A program made the translations under genes and the position numbers. A DNA stretch of 6,373 bases from Syntrophobacter sp. SbD2 (GTDB lineage Bacteria; Desulfobacterota; Syntrophobacteria; Syntrophobacterales; Syntrophobacteraceae), in NCBI GenBank assembly GCA_900290385.1, contig OMSV01000100.1, forward strand, positions 1-6,373, read 5' to 3'. Numbering within the stretch: position 1 is the stretch's first letter; each line of letters opens with the position of its first letter. Under the pieces are notes generated by a model, which had not been told where the DNA came from, did no database searches, and saw only the letters and a program-made list of their open reading frames with translations. Positions 1-5,515 of the stretch are shown here, piece by piece.

Positions 1-210
1 CGCAGCGCCGGGCTGGACGTCTATGAAAACGAGCCGGAATTAAGCCCTGGTCTTGCCGGCCTGAAAAATGCGGTTTTGCTTCCCCATATGGGGAGCGCCA
101 CTATCGAAACCCGCACGAAAATGGCCCTTATGGCCGCAGAAAACCTTCTGGCCGGGCTTCGTGGCGAACGCCCCCCCAACTGCTTAAATTGGGAATCGGT
201 AAACCGGTGA
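1..210 (+). CDS. D-2-hydroxyacid dehydrogenase, C-terminal fragment (glyoxylate/hydroxypyruvate reductase type)
   Basis: The window opens inside this gene; 69 codons and a TGA stop remain, read in frame 1. The visible part begins SAGLDVYENEPEL and continues with LKNAVLLPHMGSATIETR. In this NAD(P)H-dependent family the Glu of the 'DVxExEP' stretch (residue 11 of the fragment) and the His of 'PHMGSAT' (residue 29) are catalytic, working with an Arg upstream of the window. The 'HxGSAT.ETR..MA' wording favours glyoxylate/hydroxypyruvate reductase over 3-phosphoglycerate dehydrogenase, and there is no C-terminal ACT domain, which also argues against SerA. Likely role: cytoplasmic reduction of a 2-keto acid to the D-2-hydroxy acid. 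The exact substrate cannot be read from the tail. The gene ends 9 bp before the stop of the convergent kinase-like gene. Confidence 0.9.
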   Translation, partial: RSAGLDVYENEPELSPGLAGLKNAVLLPHMGSATIETRTKMALMAAENLLAGLRGERPPNCLNWESVNR

Positions 211-219
211 ATGGAAGAG

Positions 220-1023
220 CTACTGCCTGTATCGCAACTCGAACCTTAAAGGCGCATTACCGGCCATTTTCCCGGTTTCATTCATAACCAGCGTACGCTC
301 TTTCGGCAGCCGCACGACCCCGCGCACGCAAATGGCCTTGCCATCGAACTCGACCTCCAGGGTCGACATGAAAAACGGCAGCGTGGTGTAAAGACGTGCT
401 TTAATATCCTCTGCCAGCGCCCTCATCTTGAGCGCGCTTAATGATTTTTCATCTATTAGACTATCTTTCTCGGAAAGAAGCCCTGTGATGCCGGCGGCGA
501 TACGGTCGATAGGTGTGGCCGTGGAATCGAAGACACAATCATAATCGGCCGGGTCTTTGCCGTCACGGCCATAAACGCTCATTAGAAAACCGGCCCTTTC
601 GCGATCTGTTCTTTCGATAAGCCAGCGGGCTGAATCCTCGTCGATTCCCTCCCGGTCGGAAACCGTCGCGACTCTTTGTTCAATGAACGCCACAATGCGG
701 ACGCGCAGCGCAAATGGGACCCCTTTGAGCAGGTAATTGCCCCCTCGTCCCATGATGATCACACCGTTGGAGGCGGCCTCGTTCAATATCTCGCTCCGGA
801 GCATGGCTACAAAGCCCCGGTAAGACCAGTCATATTTTTCCCAAACCCTTGGAGTATGTTCATCCAGGCCTTCGGTCCACTTCTCCCATTTGTGGCCTGC
901 CGCCTTTAACCGGGCAAGGATGCGCTCCCGGTCAACGAATCTGTATCCCAGGCTGCTCGAAAGCATCATTGCGACCTCACGGCCTCCGCTGCCCAGATCT
1001 CTGGAAATGGTTAGAACCGCCAT
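220..1023 (-). CDS. Cytidylate kinase-like protein with C-terminal BON-like segment
   Basis: This encodes 267 residues. The N-terminus TISRDLGSGGREVA (residues 5-18) is the modified P-loop seen in the cytidylate-kinase-like family (Pfam Cytidylate_kin2 type), followed by YRFVDRERI. Further family features are IIMGRGGNYLL (89-99), RVRIVA (107-112), a DRERAGFL lid-like stretch (140-147) and YDCVFDST (161-168). These suggest an ATP-using small-molecule kinase, but this family is mostly uncharacterised and CMP as substrate is unproven. Residues about 196-257 (LAEDIKARL, VEFDGKAICVRGVVRL, then MAG) resemble a BON domain, a small fold often linked to membranes or phospholipid; that match is by eye. 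The ATG at 1023 has GGAGG at 1034-1030, 6 nt upstream. It starts 1 nt after the stop of the TerC-family gene, so the two are probably one transcript and translationally coupled. No signal peptide; cytoplasmic. Confidence 0.85.
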   Translation of the reverse strand: MAVLTISRDLGSGGREVAMMLSSSLGYRFVDRERILARLKAAGHKWEKWTEGLDEHTPRVWEKYDWSYRGFVAMLRSEILNEAASNGVIIMGRGGNYLLKGVPFALRVRIVAFIEQRVATVSDREGIDEDSARWLIERTDRERAGFLMSVYGRDGKDPADYDCVFDSTATPIDRIAAGITGLLSEKDSLIDEKSLSALKMRALAEDIKARLYTTLPFFMSTLEVEFDGKAICVRGVVRLPKERTLVMNETGKMAGNAPLRFELRYRQ

Positions 1024-1024
1024 G

Positions 1025-1755
1025 TCATTCCTCCATTTCTCCTCCGGATTGCCCTGTGCCTTCTGAGCTTACATCAGCCCCGATCAGGCGCTTAAGAGAA
1101 ATTCTGCCTGCGAGAATCACTCCGGCCGCGCAAACGGCCTCGAATCCATAGCGCGCAAAAGCGGGCAGATTGACATAAGGGGTCAGGACCGGGTCGGTCA
1201 CTATCATTTCTGCACCCAACCTTCCCAGTATTGCGGCCCCGATGTAAATTATAAGAGGGTAGCGGTCCATGAGCATTGAAAGCAGACCACTGGCAAAGAT
1301 CACGAAAGGAATGGAGGTGCCCAGCCCGAGGAGCAGCAGCAGGATATTGCCTTGAGAAACGCCGGCGACCGCGATGACGTTGTCGAGCGACATGGTTAGA
1401 TCGGCGATCAGCATGATCCTTACTGCCTGCAGAAGAGTTGCCGCCTCTCTTTCTCCACCGCCGGGAAAGCCCTGCACGAAAAGCTTTACTGCGATCCAGA
1501 GCAGCACGATACCGCCGGCCAGCTTGATACAGGGAATTCCTGTGCGATAATGAAGGTAAGAACGATTCGCAGCGCCACCGCAGCTCCGGCGCCAAAAACG
1601 AAACCCTTTTTCCTCAGGTCCGGCGGGAGCCATCTGATCGCCATGGCGAGCAGAATCGCGTTATCTCCGGACAGTACCAGGTTGATTATTATGATGTTGA
1701 GGAGGTCCCAGAGGAAAGTCCAGGCAAAAATGAATCTCAGAGGTCCAACGTCCAA
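1025..1755 (-). pseudogene. TerC-family integral membrane protein (YjbE/YkoY-like), interrupted by a frameshift
   Basis: Two overlapping reading frames together make one TerC-family protein of about 243 residues, close to the family length. The first frame (1755 to about 1540) gives a hydrophobic helix and NLVLSGDNAILLAMAIRWLP, then ALRIVLTFIIAQ. The second frame (about 1537 to 1025) continues with IPCIKLAGGIVLLWIAVKLF, a second acidic repeat ADLTMSLDNVIAVAG, and further membrane helices. The paired 'GDNA' and 'SLDNV' acidic motifs in membrane segments are the family hallmark. Members are implicated in metal-ion (for example Mn2+) export or in membrane metal complexes. Joining the frames needs a -1 shift near 1530-1545, and two or three residues seem to be missing there, so a 1- or 7-nt deletion, or a sequencing error, is likely. 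No classic slippery heptamer is visible. The start is TTG at 1755, with AGGAG at 1768-1764, 8 nt upstream. The kinase-like gene follows 1 nt after the stop. The family call is firm; whether the gene is broken in the organism is not. Confidence 0.85.
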
Positions 1756-1776
1756 GCTGAATGCTCCTTTTGAAAC

Positions 1777-1812
1777 CGTGAACCGGTCCCCAATTTCGGA
1801 CGAAAGTTCACG
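1777..1812. repeat. 7-bp inverted repeat with 22-nt spacer upstream of terC
   Basis: CGTGAAC (1777-1783) and its reverse complement GTTCACG (1806-1812) face each other. Inside them lies a shorter GTCC/GGAC pair (about 1786-1789 and 1798-1801). The repeat lies in the leader of the TerC-family gene. Its right arm overlaps the candidate -35 of the plus-strand promoter at 1807-1836. It could be an operator for a dimeric regulator or a weak RNA hairpin in the terC leader. The arms are short enough that chance cannot be excluded. I see no yybP-ykoY manganese riboswitch signature. Confidence 0.3.
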
Positions 1813-1836
1813 CGGGATTTCAAAAGGTGGTATAAT
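1807..1836 (+). promoter_or_regulatory. Possible sigma70 promoter ahead of the small basic ORF
   Basis: A perfect TATAAT -10 hexamer sits at 1831-1836. The best -35 is TTCACG at 1807-1812, 4 of 6 consensus bases with an 18-bp spacer. A transcript would start near 1843 and reach the ATG at 1895 after a leader of about 50 nt. The -10 is strong and the -35 weak, so the call is tentative. Confidence 0.4.
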
Positions 1837-1894
1837 TCAACTTAAGGTGCATAGCTACCGTTTAACTTTCTTGGATAGATTTTTCGGAGTTGGG

Positions 1895-2047
1895 ATGGCC
1901 AGGAGCGGGCGGTTCGGAAAATATGGAGACCTGAAGAGAAAAGAGCAGATCAGGGAGACGAGGGTTTCCCGGTCCGGACAGGGCAAGGCCATGCTGTCGG
2001 CAGCAAAGGCCGCGCAGGAGGACCGGCCTGGAAAACATCGAAAATGA
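1895..2047 (+). CDS. Small basic protein of 50 residues, 'RFGKYG' type, function unknown
   Basis: An ATG at 1895 with GGAG at 1886-1889 (5-nt spacer) opens a frame of 50 codons ending in TGA at 2045. The product starts MARSGRFGKYGDLKRKEQIR, is very rich in Lys and Arg, has no hydrophobic segment, and ends GKHRK. I have a weak recollection of N-termini of the form 'RSGRFGKYGE.KR...LR' in deltaproteobacterial proteins, some ahead of GNAT acetyltransferase domains; I could not check this. If so, this may be a stand-alone version or the remaining N-terminus of a longer gene, but the downstream DNA shows no acetyltransferase in any frame I read. A TATAAT box lies 58 bp upstream. The frame stays open far upstream of 1895, but that part is antisense to terC and is not taken as coding. 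No function is assigned. Confidence 0.5.
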   Translation: MARSGRFGKYGDLKRKEQIRETRVSRSGQGKAMLSAAKAAQEDRPGKHRK

Positions 2048-2053
2048 TGTCCA

Positions 2054-2065
2054 ATGAGCGCTCAT
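2054..2065. repeat. Perfect 12-bp palindrome ATGAGCGCTCAT
   Basis: ATGAGC is followed directly by its reverse complement GCTCAT, 6 bp after the stop of the small ORF. No T-run follows and there is no loop, so it is not a typical terminator. It could be a binding site for a dimeric protein, or chance. Confidence 0.45.
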
Positions 2066-2125
2066 GAGTAAATTCAGTGCATTCGGTATTGATACGGTTA
2101 TCGACTTAATTTAGGATGTGGCCGG

Positions 2126-2467
2126 TTGGAAGTGGTTTATATAGTGAAGCCGCGAGATCTCAAGTCCGACCTTGGCTATGTTGAGCAGGCAGCAGACATC
2201 AGGAATCAAATAGGTGAAGAAACGGGAGGCTTGCTGCCTGACTCGGCGGAGTCGATCTGCCTGATGCGCGATGGACGAGATGAGCAAATCCTTTTGTCAA
2301 ACGCTCAGGCCAATAGGCCGGCAACGCCGGCAAGAAAGACGGACTCGGCTCAGTCCGAAAAACTCACGTTGCACATTCGTAAGTACATTCACATTTCGGG
2401 CACCGCACTGAGATCAGACGCCGGAATGCAGGGATTCGAAGCCGCTGGGAACATGAAGGGCACTTGA
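2126..2467 (+). CDS. Doubtful hypothetical ORF of 113 codons
   Basis: This frame starts at TTG 2126, with AGGA at 2113-2116 about 9 nt upstream, and encodes EVVYIVKPRDLKSDLGYVEQ followed by a hydrophilic sequence containing IRNQIGEETGGLLPDS. The first 60 or so residues look protein-like. The rest is low in conserved-looking features and runs about 100 bp antisense into the end of the protease-like gene. It also covers the hairpin that appears to terminate that gene. I do not recognise the product. It may be a short orphan gene, a fragment of a decayed gene, or a chance frame; I lean towards fragment or chance. Confidence 0.22.
   Translation: MEVVYIVKPRDLKSDLGYVEQAADIRNQIGEETGGLLPDSAESICLMRDGRDEQILLSNAQANRPATPARKTDSAQSEKLTLHIRKYIHISGTALRSDAGMQGFEAAGNMKGT
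2317..2331. repeat. Compact hairpin, GCCGGC stem with AAC loop
   Basis: GCCGGC (2317-2322), a 3-nt loop AAC, and GCCGGC (2326-2331) form a perfect 6-bp GC-only stem. On the minus strand it follows directly after the T-rich end of the terminator at 2332-2357, so it may strengthen termination. It has no T-run of its own on either strand. A REP-like element is possible, but only one copy is seen. Confidence 0.4.
2332..2357 (-). terminator. Rho-independent-like terminator of the protease-like gene
   Basis: Read on the minus strand, CGGACT, a 6-nt loop and AGTCCG (2357-2340) form a 6-bp stem followed by TCTTTCTT (2339-2332). It begins 6 nt after the TGA stop of the zinc-protease-like gene at 2364. 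The stem is short and the U-tract is broken by C residues, so strength is uncertain. Position and orientation fit well. Confidence 0.55.
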
Positions 2468-3290
2468 AGATTACACTTAGCTGATCGTGCATTTCAAATG
2501 CGTAGCCCTGGTCATAGTACGACAAGAGTGGATCGCTAGGCCTGTCAGCTATGGATTTATTTCCGGCACGCCTCCTATTCCATAGATAGCGGAGTCTGGC
2601 AGGTCGAGTTGCGCCATTGAAAGGCGGGAATCTATATTCGGTTTGAAGGACTGCCAGCCCCGCATAAAAGGCGTAACTAGCATCCCGCTTCAGATGAGGC
2701 ACAGGATTGCAGTTGAACTTTTTTGCTCGCTTGGCAAGTATGTATCCGAATTCAACAGGTGTAAGATAGCCGAACCATTTCGTGCCGAACTCTGTTGTGT
2801 TTCGATCTATCCTCTTTTTTTGCTCGCAATAAGCATTCAGGATCAAATTACCTAGACCCAGGTAGGTCGCAGCCGTATCGGTCAGTATTTCGTTCTCCAT
2901 CGTCTCGCTAAAATGGAGACCGGTGCGATGCAAATAGGTGTGAGTGACCTCATGGGCCAGTACTGCCAGTAGATCATCAGAGTGCTGCACTGCTTGAGTG
3001 TTCACCTCTACAACGAAATCAGAGGAGGCTGAAAGATCAACGTGTGCTGCCTTATTTGGTATATCTTTAAAACTTGCAACGACTCTCCCAATAGACATGC
3101 GATAATGCTCCGCGATCGCACGGGCGAAGCTCTCCACTTGGTTACTTTGATTCTGGGAGGATGATATCTGAAAAGCGGGATTGTTTAAGTCACGGTTGAA
3201 AGACATTATCCGCGAGTTGCCGAGCTTACGGTATAGCATCCGAATTGAGGCATTAATGGAGTCCAGGTGACTGAAGCCGTAATGTGCCAT
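2364..3290 (-). CDS. Putative zinc metallopeptidase (HExxH, gluzincin-like) with C-terminal zinc ribbon
   Basis: This encodes 308 residues. LLAVLAHEVTHTYLH (107-121) carries HExxH at 113-117. Seventeen residues on, NEILTD (133-138) matches the thermolysin-type 'NExxxD' pattern, which would make E134 the third zinc ligand. The C-terminus holds two CxxC knuckles, CPSC (277-280) and CPKC (297-300), sixteen residues apart, like an MJ0042-type zinc ribbon. There is no signal peptide or membrane helix, so it is probably cytoplasmic. Substrate and family are not recognised; it could be a regulatory or toxin-like protease, or act on a bound partner through the ribbon. The ATG at 3290 is the first start after an in-frame stop but has no clear ribosome site. 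The gene is about 45% GC by hand count of several lines, against about 57% next door, and its codons are more AT-ending, which suggests recent acquisition. It lies 47 bp behind the 361-residue gene on the same strand. Confidence 0.75.
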   Translation of the reverse strand: MAHYGFSHLDSINASIRMLYRKLGNSRIMSFNRDLNNPAFQISSSQNQSNQVESFARAIAEHYRMSIGRVVASFKDIPNKAAHVDLSASSDFVVEVNTQAVQHSDDLLAVLAHEVTHTYLHRTGLHFSETMENEILTDTAATYLGLGNLILNAYCEQKKRIDRNTTEFGTKWFGYLTPVEFGYILAKRAKKFNCNPVPHLKRDASYAFYAGLAVLQTEYRFPPFNGATRPARLRYLWNRRRAGNKSIADRPSDPLLSYYDQGYAFEMHDQLSVIFKCPSCSQRLRIPAFRRLISVRCPKCECTYECAT

Positions 3291-3337
3291 AGGAACGTCA
3301 CTTTAGCGCTGAACAAAAAAGTTCGCTGCAAATCCCA

Positions 3338-4423
3338 TCAACCTGCCGCTATACTCAGAAACACCGGCGTCCAGGCCCCGGCCTGCAAACCGGGGGATGC
3401 CGCAGGAAAGCCGGGAACATAGCCAAGAGAACCATTTTCCACCAAGGTAACATTCAGACTAACTCGATCGCCTTCGGGCGCCTCGCATTTTCGGCAAAAT
3501 CCTTCGAAAGCGCTTTGCAGCAGCCGGCCCTTGCCTTGCAGTTCTGCGGGGTTTTCGCCCCCGGCCGTGCTTCTTATGAAATCTTTAAGGCCATGGCGGC
3601 AGGAGGAGACAAGTTCCGGCATTCCGGGCGCCTCGATGAGAGTCCGGAACTGTTTGCTCCCCAGACCGTCCAGCCTGGGAATCGATCCCAGCAGGTATGT
3701 GGCGGCCGAAAATTGCTTTCCATCCCGCTCGCATCCGGTCCGGATCATCTCGATGGCCTCCTCGATGACTTCCGGAAAAAGGCCAACAAAGACCGGCATG
3801 CTCTCAGGGGGCTGGAGCGAAAGCATCCGAAACCAGCTCCGGATTCGCCTGGGGAGCATATAGAGCAGACCGTTTGTGTCCGGGGCGAGCGCCGGGGTGA
3901 GATTGGTTTCGGCCCGGTCCGATTCCTCATCTTCTATGCCCAGTATGTCGTGAAATTCCTGTTCGATGGCATTCAGATGGGCGTAGCTGGAGGCGATCTC
4001 GATCTCCTTTTCATCCAGTTCGCGGGCTATTTCCAGAAAAATCGCGGCCTGGACGATCTCCTCTTGAGCGGGGTCCATGCCGGGCGGACAATTCCCCCGG
4101 AGTTTCTCCTGGATGCGGTATCGGGGTTCATCGGTTTCGCCGAGCGCCCGGCTGAGAAAACCGAGCATCCCACCCGGGCCGCCATGAATTTGCGCGAAAG
4201 CCCGGTATCCTTCGACGCAGGAGCCGATTTGGGCCGAAAGCTCCCCGCCACGCAGAACAGGCCATCCGGAAAACCTTTCCTGTGCCCATTCGGGAATCGA
4301 AGGCTGCCGGGTGATTTCCAGCACTCTCAGACGAGGCAGAAAAATCCACAGGTTTCTGAAATCATGCTCGGAAAGTGTCATATGCGGGAAAAGAAAATAA
4401 TTCAATTCGTTGACTGCGGTCAT
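3338..4423 (-). CDS. Conserved-looking hypothetical protein of 361 residues
   Basis: I do not recognise this family. The chosen ATG at 4423 has GAGGAG at 4433-4428, only 4 nt upstream; protein from there starts MTAVNELNYFLFPHMTLSEH and continues DFRNLWIFLPRLRVLEI, which reads as a well-ordered N-terminus. An in-frame ATG at 4549 (42 residues longer, with GAGG 4 nt upstream) is possible, but the extra sequence does not look like folded protein. The body is mostly helical and acidic (for example EIARELDEKEIEIASSYAHL), with a charged EDEESDRAE linker near residue 167 and two Cys in CRKC near the end. There is no signal peptide, membrane segment or catalytic motif; it is probably cytoplasmic. Base composition matches the surrounding genome. 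It is divergent from the acetolactate decarboxylase gene and 47 bp ahead of the protease-like gene, so a shared transcript is possible. A long plus-strand frame (3515-4501) is its antisense shadow. Confidence 0.75.
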   Translation of the reverse strand: MTAVNELNYFLFPHMTLSEHDFRNLWIFLPRLRVLEITRQPSIPEWAQERFSGWPVLRGGELSAQIGSCVEGYRAFAQIHGGPGGMLGFLSRALGETDEPRYRIQEKLRGNCPPGMDPAQEEIVQAAIFLEIARELDEKEIEIASSYAHLNAIEQEFHDILGIEDEESDRAETNLTPALAPDTNGLLYMLPRRIRSWFRMLSLQPPESMPVFVGLFPEVIEEAIEMIRTGCERDGKQFSAATYLLGSIPRLDGLGSKQFRTLIEAPGMPELVSSCRHGLKDFIRSTAGGENPAELQGKGRLLQSAFEGFCRKCEAPEGDRVSLNVTLVENGSLGYVPGFPAASPGLQAGAWTPVFLSIAAG

Positions 4424-4631
4424 AATTCTCCTCGGTTCGTGATAAGGCGGCAACATATCAAGCCTGCGGAGCGGCTGCATCAAAAAACCGTTTGGTCCTG
4501 ATCTGTAATTCATTGAGGCACAAGAAACAACCTGATTCTTCTCCCCCATTCAGCCTCAAATGATTTATGATGACCGCATGATAAAATATCTATTACATCG
4601 CCTTCTACTACAGATTTGAAGGAGAAACACC
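4424..4631. promoter_or_regulatory. Divergent intergenic region between the 361-residue gene and the acetolactate decarboxylase gene
   Basis: These 208 bp should hold promoters for both directions. The part at 4560-4600 is AT-rich. The plus strand has only weak hexamer pairs, such as TTTATG (4564-4569) with TATCTA (4587-4592) at a 17-bp spacing. No convincing operator or riboswitch is visible. If the longer start of the minus gene (4549) were used, the region would shrink to 82 bp. Confidence 0.35.
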
Positions 4632-5429
4632 ATGGCCCGAATTTTCTCGTCCTGCTGCCTGATCTTCATGCTGATTTTTACCGGAAGCTCCGGGGCGTTA
4701 GCTCAGAGCGGCGAGATGACGCAGTATTCCACTATCGACGTTCTGCTGAAAGGCGTCTACGACGGATATGTGCCAATCGGGGAAATGCTCAGGCACGGGG
4801 ACACCGGCATCGGCACGTTCGATGGCCTGGATGGGGAAATGGTGGTCGTGGACGGGATAGCGTACCAGGTGACTGCGGACGGGGTTGTCCATATCGCGGA
4901 ACCGGCAATGACCACACCATTTGCGGAGGTTACCTTCTTCCACAACGATCAGGAAAAAGTCCTGCCGCCCGGCGCCAATCTGGAGTCGTTCACCAGGCAG
5001 GTAGACGCGATCATTCCGACCCCGAACATTTTTTATGCTATAAGGATCGACGGGACATTCGAGAAGGTAATAACCCGCAGCGTTCCGAAACAATCTAAGC
5101 CCTACCGTCCGCTTACCGAGGTCGTCAAGACCCAGCCGACCTTTACATTTGAAAACGTAAGGGGCGTGATAGTCGGCTGGCGGTGTCCGGCCTTTGCCAA
5201 GGGGATCAACGTCCCCGGCTATCATCTCCATTTTCTGACGGAAGACAGGAAAGGCGGCGGCCATATACTCGCATTCGTGGTTAAGAACGCCACCGTCAAG
5301 CTCAGCCACACATCAGACTTCCACATGATCCTGCCCGATAGCGAGGACTTCTACAAGCTCAACCTGGAAAGCACCTCTGAGGCGGTTTACAGGCAGGTTG
5401 AATCGAACAGCGGCCAGAAGGGAAAATAG
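4632..5429 (+). CDS. budA: Alpha-acetolactate decarboxylase with an export signal peptide
   Basis: This encodes 265 residues. The enzyme (EC 4.1.1.5) converts alpha-acetolactate to acetoin and CO2 in the 2,3-butanediol pathway. The match runs over the full length: YSTIDVLLKGVYDGYVPIGE (32-51), GIGTFDGLDGEMVVVDG (59-75) containing the conserved Glu at 69, and VGWRCPAFAKGINVPGYHLH (181-200). His198, His200 and His211 (in KGGGHILAF) correspond to the known zinc ligands, and Arg184 to the active-site Arg. Residues 1-24 form a signal peptide: a positive residue, a hydrophobic core (CCLIFMLIF), and an ALA cleavage site before Q25. The enzyme should therefore be periplasmic or secreted; there is no lipobox. 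GAAGGAG lies 7 nt before the ATG. It has its own terminator just downstream and no acetolactate synthase neighbour, so it is probably a single-gene transcript. The family name is secure; the symbol budA (alsD in Bacillus) is by homology. Confidence 0.95.
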   Translation: MARIFSSCCLIFMLIFTGSSGALAQSGEMTQYSTIDVLLKGVYDGYVPIGEMLRHGDTGIGTFDGLDGEMVVVDGIAYQVTADGVVHIAEPAMTTPFAEVTFFHNDQEKVLPPGANLESFTRQVDAIIPTPNIFYAIRIDGTFEKVITRSVPKQSKPYRPLTEVVKTQPTFTFENVRGVIVGWRCPAFAKGINVPGYHLHFLTEDRKGGGHILAFVVKNATVKLSHTSDFHMILPDSEDFYKLNLESTSEAVYRQVESNSGQKGK

Positions 5430-5450
5430 AGGGCGGCTAGCCCTTTCTTT
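5430..5450 (+). terminator. Rho-independent terminator after the acetolactate decarboxylase gene
   Basis: AGGGC (5430-5434), a 5-nt loop and GCCCT (5440-5444) form a GC-rich stem that begins right after the TAG stop and is followed by TTCTTT (5445-5450). The stem is short (5 bp) but placement is exact. The end of the T-tract overlaps the -35 box of the next promoter. Confidence 0.65.
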
Positions 5451-5476
5451 GACACAAAGATAACCTATTTTATGAT
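5449..5476 (+). promoter_or_regulatory. Near-consensus sigma70 promoter for the GGDEF-panE pair
   Basis: A perfect TTGACA -35 (5449-5454) and TATGAT -10 (5471-5476, 5 of 6 bases) are separated by 16 bp. Transcription would start near 5483, giving a leader of about 33 nt before the GTG at 5516. It is the best promoter match in the window and directs transcription into the truncated GGDEF gene and then the PanE-like gene. Confidence 0.75.
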
Positions 5477-5515
5477 CTTTGGGCGGATAATGCTTCCTGG
5501 CATAAAGGACCACGA

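Larger units (their letters stand above)
2048..2363. other. Sparsely coded stretch between the small ORF and the protease-like gene
   Basis: This stretch holds the 12-bp palindrome, the two hairpins and the doubtful ORF listed separately. I saw no tRNA, no insertion-sequence ends and no recognisable protein fragment. On the minus strand one frame is open from about 2263 down to 2114 (it includes RRVRQQASRFF and ends FQPATS), opposite the doubtful plus ORF. I do not recognise it either. The stretch could be a worn-down gene remnant, but I cannot show that. Confidence 0.4.

Noticed and set aside
1530..1545. Programmed -1 ribosomal frameshift joining the terC halves
   Set aside because: There is no X-XXY-YYZ slippery heptamer or downstream hairpin, and residues seem missing at the junction, which fits deletion or sequencing error better.
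1756..1830. yybP-ykoY manganese riboswitch in the terC leader
   Set aside because: Such riboswitches often precede YkoY-type genes, but the conserved GGGGAGUAG-like core is not present; only a weak inverted repeat is seen.
1550..1894. Upstream part of a plus-strand frame continuous with the small basic ORF
   Set aside because: Its first half is antisense to conserved TerC coding sequence; only the part from the ATG at 1895 has a ribosome site and plausible protein.
1862..2065. Minus-strand frame of 67 codons
   Set aside because: It is antisense to the small basic ORF, its composition looks random, and its start lies in the palindrome with no ribosome site.
3515..4501. Long plus-strand frame of 328 codons
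   Set aside because: It is antisense to the 361-residue minus gene, shows no domain-like pattern, and the minus frame has a better ribosome site and protein character.
4616..5098. Plus-strand frame of 160 codons overlapping the acetolactate decarboxylase start
   Set aside because: It is an out-of-frame shadow, rich in Arg and Gly; the 4632 frame carries all enzyme motifs and the correctly spaced ribosome site.
4698..5309. Minus-strand frame of 203 codons opposite the acetolactate decarboxylase gene
   Set aside because: It is fully antisense to a confidently identified enzyme and is a shadow.
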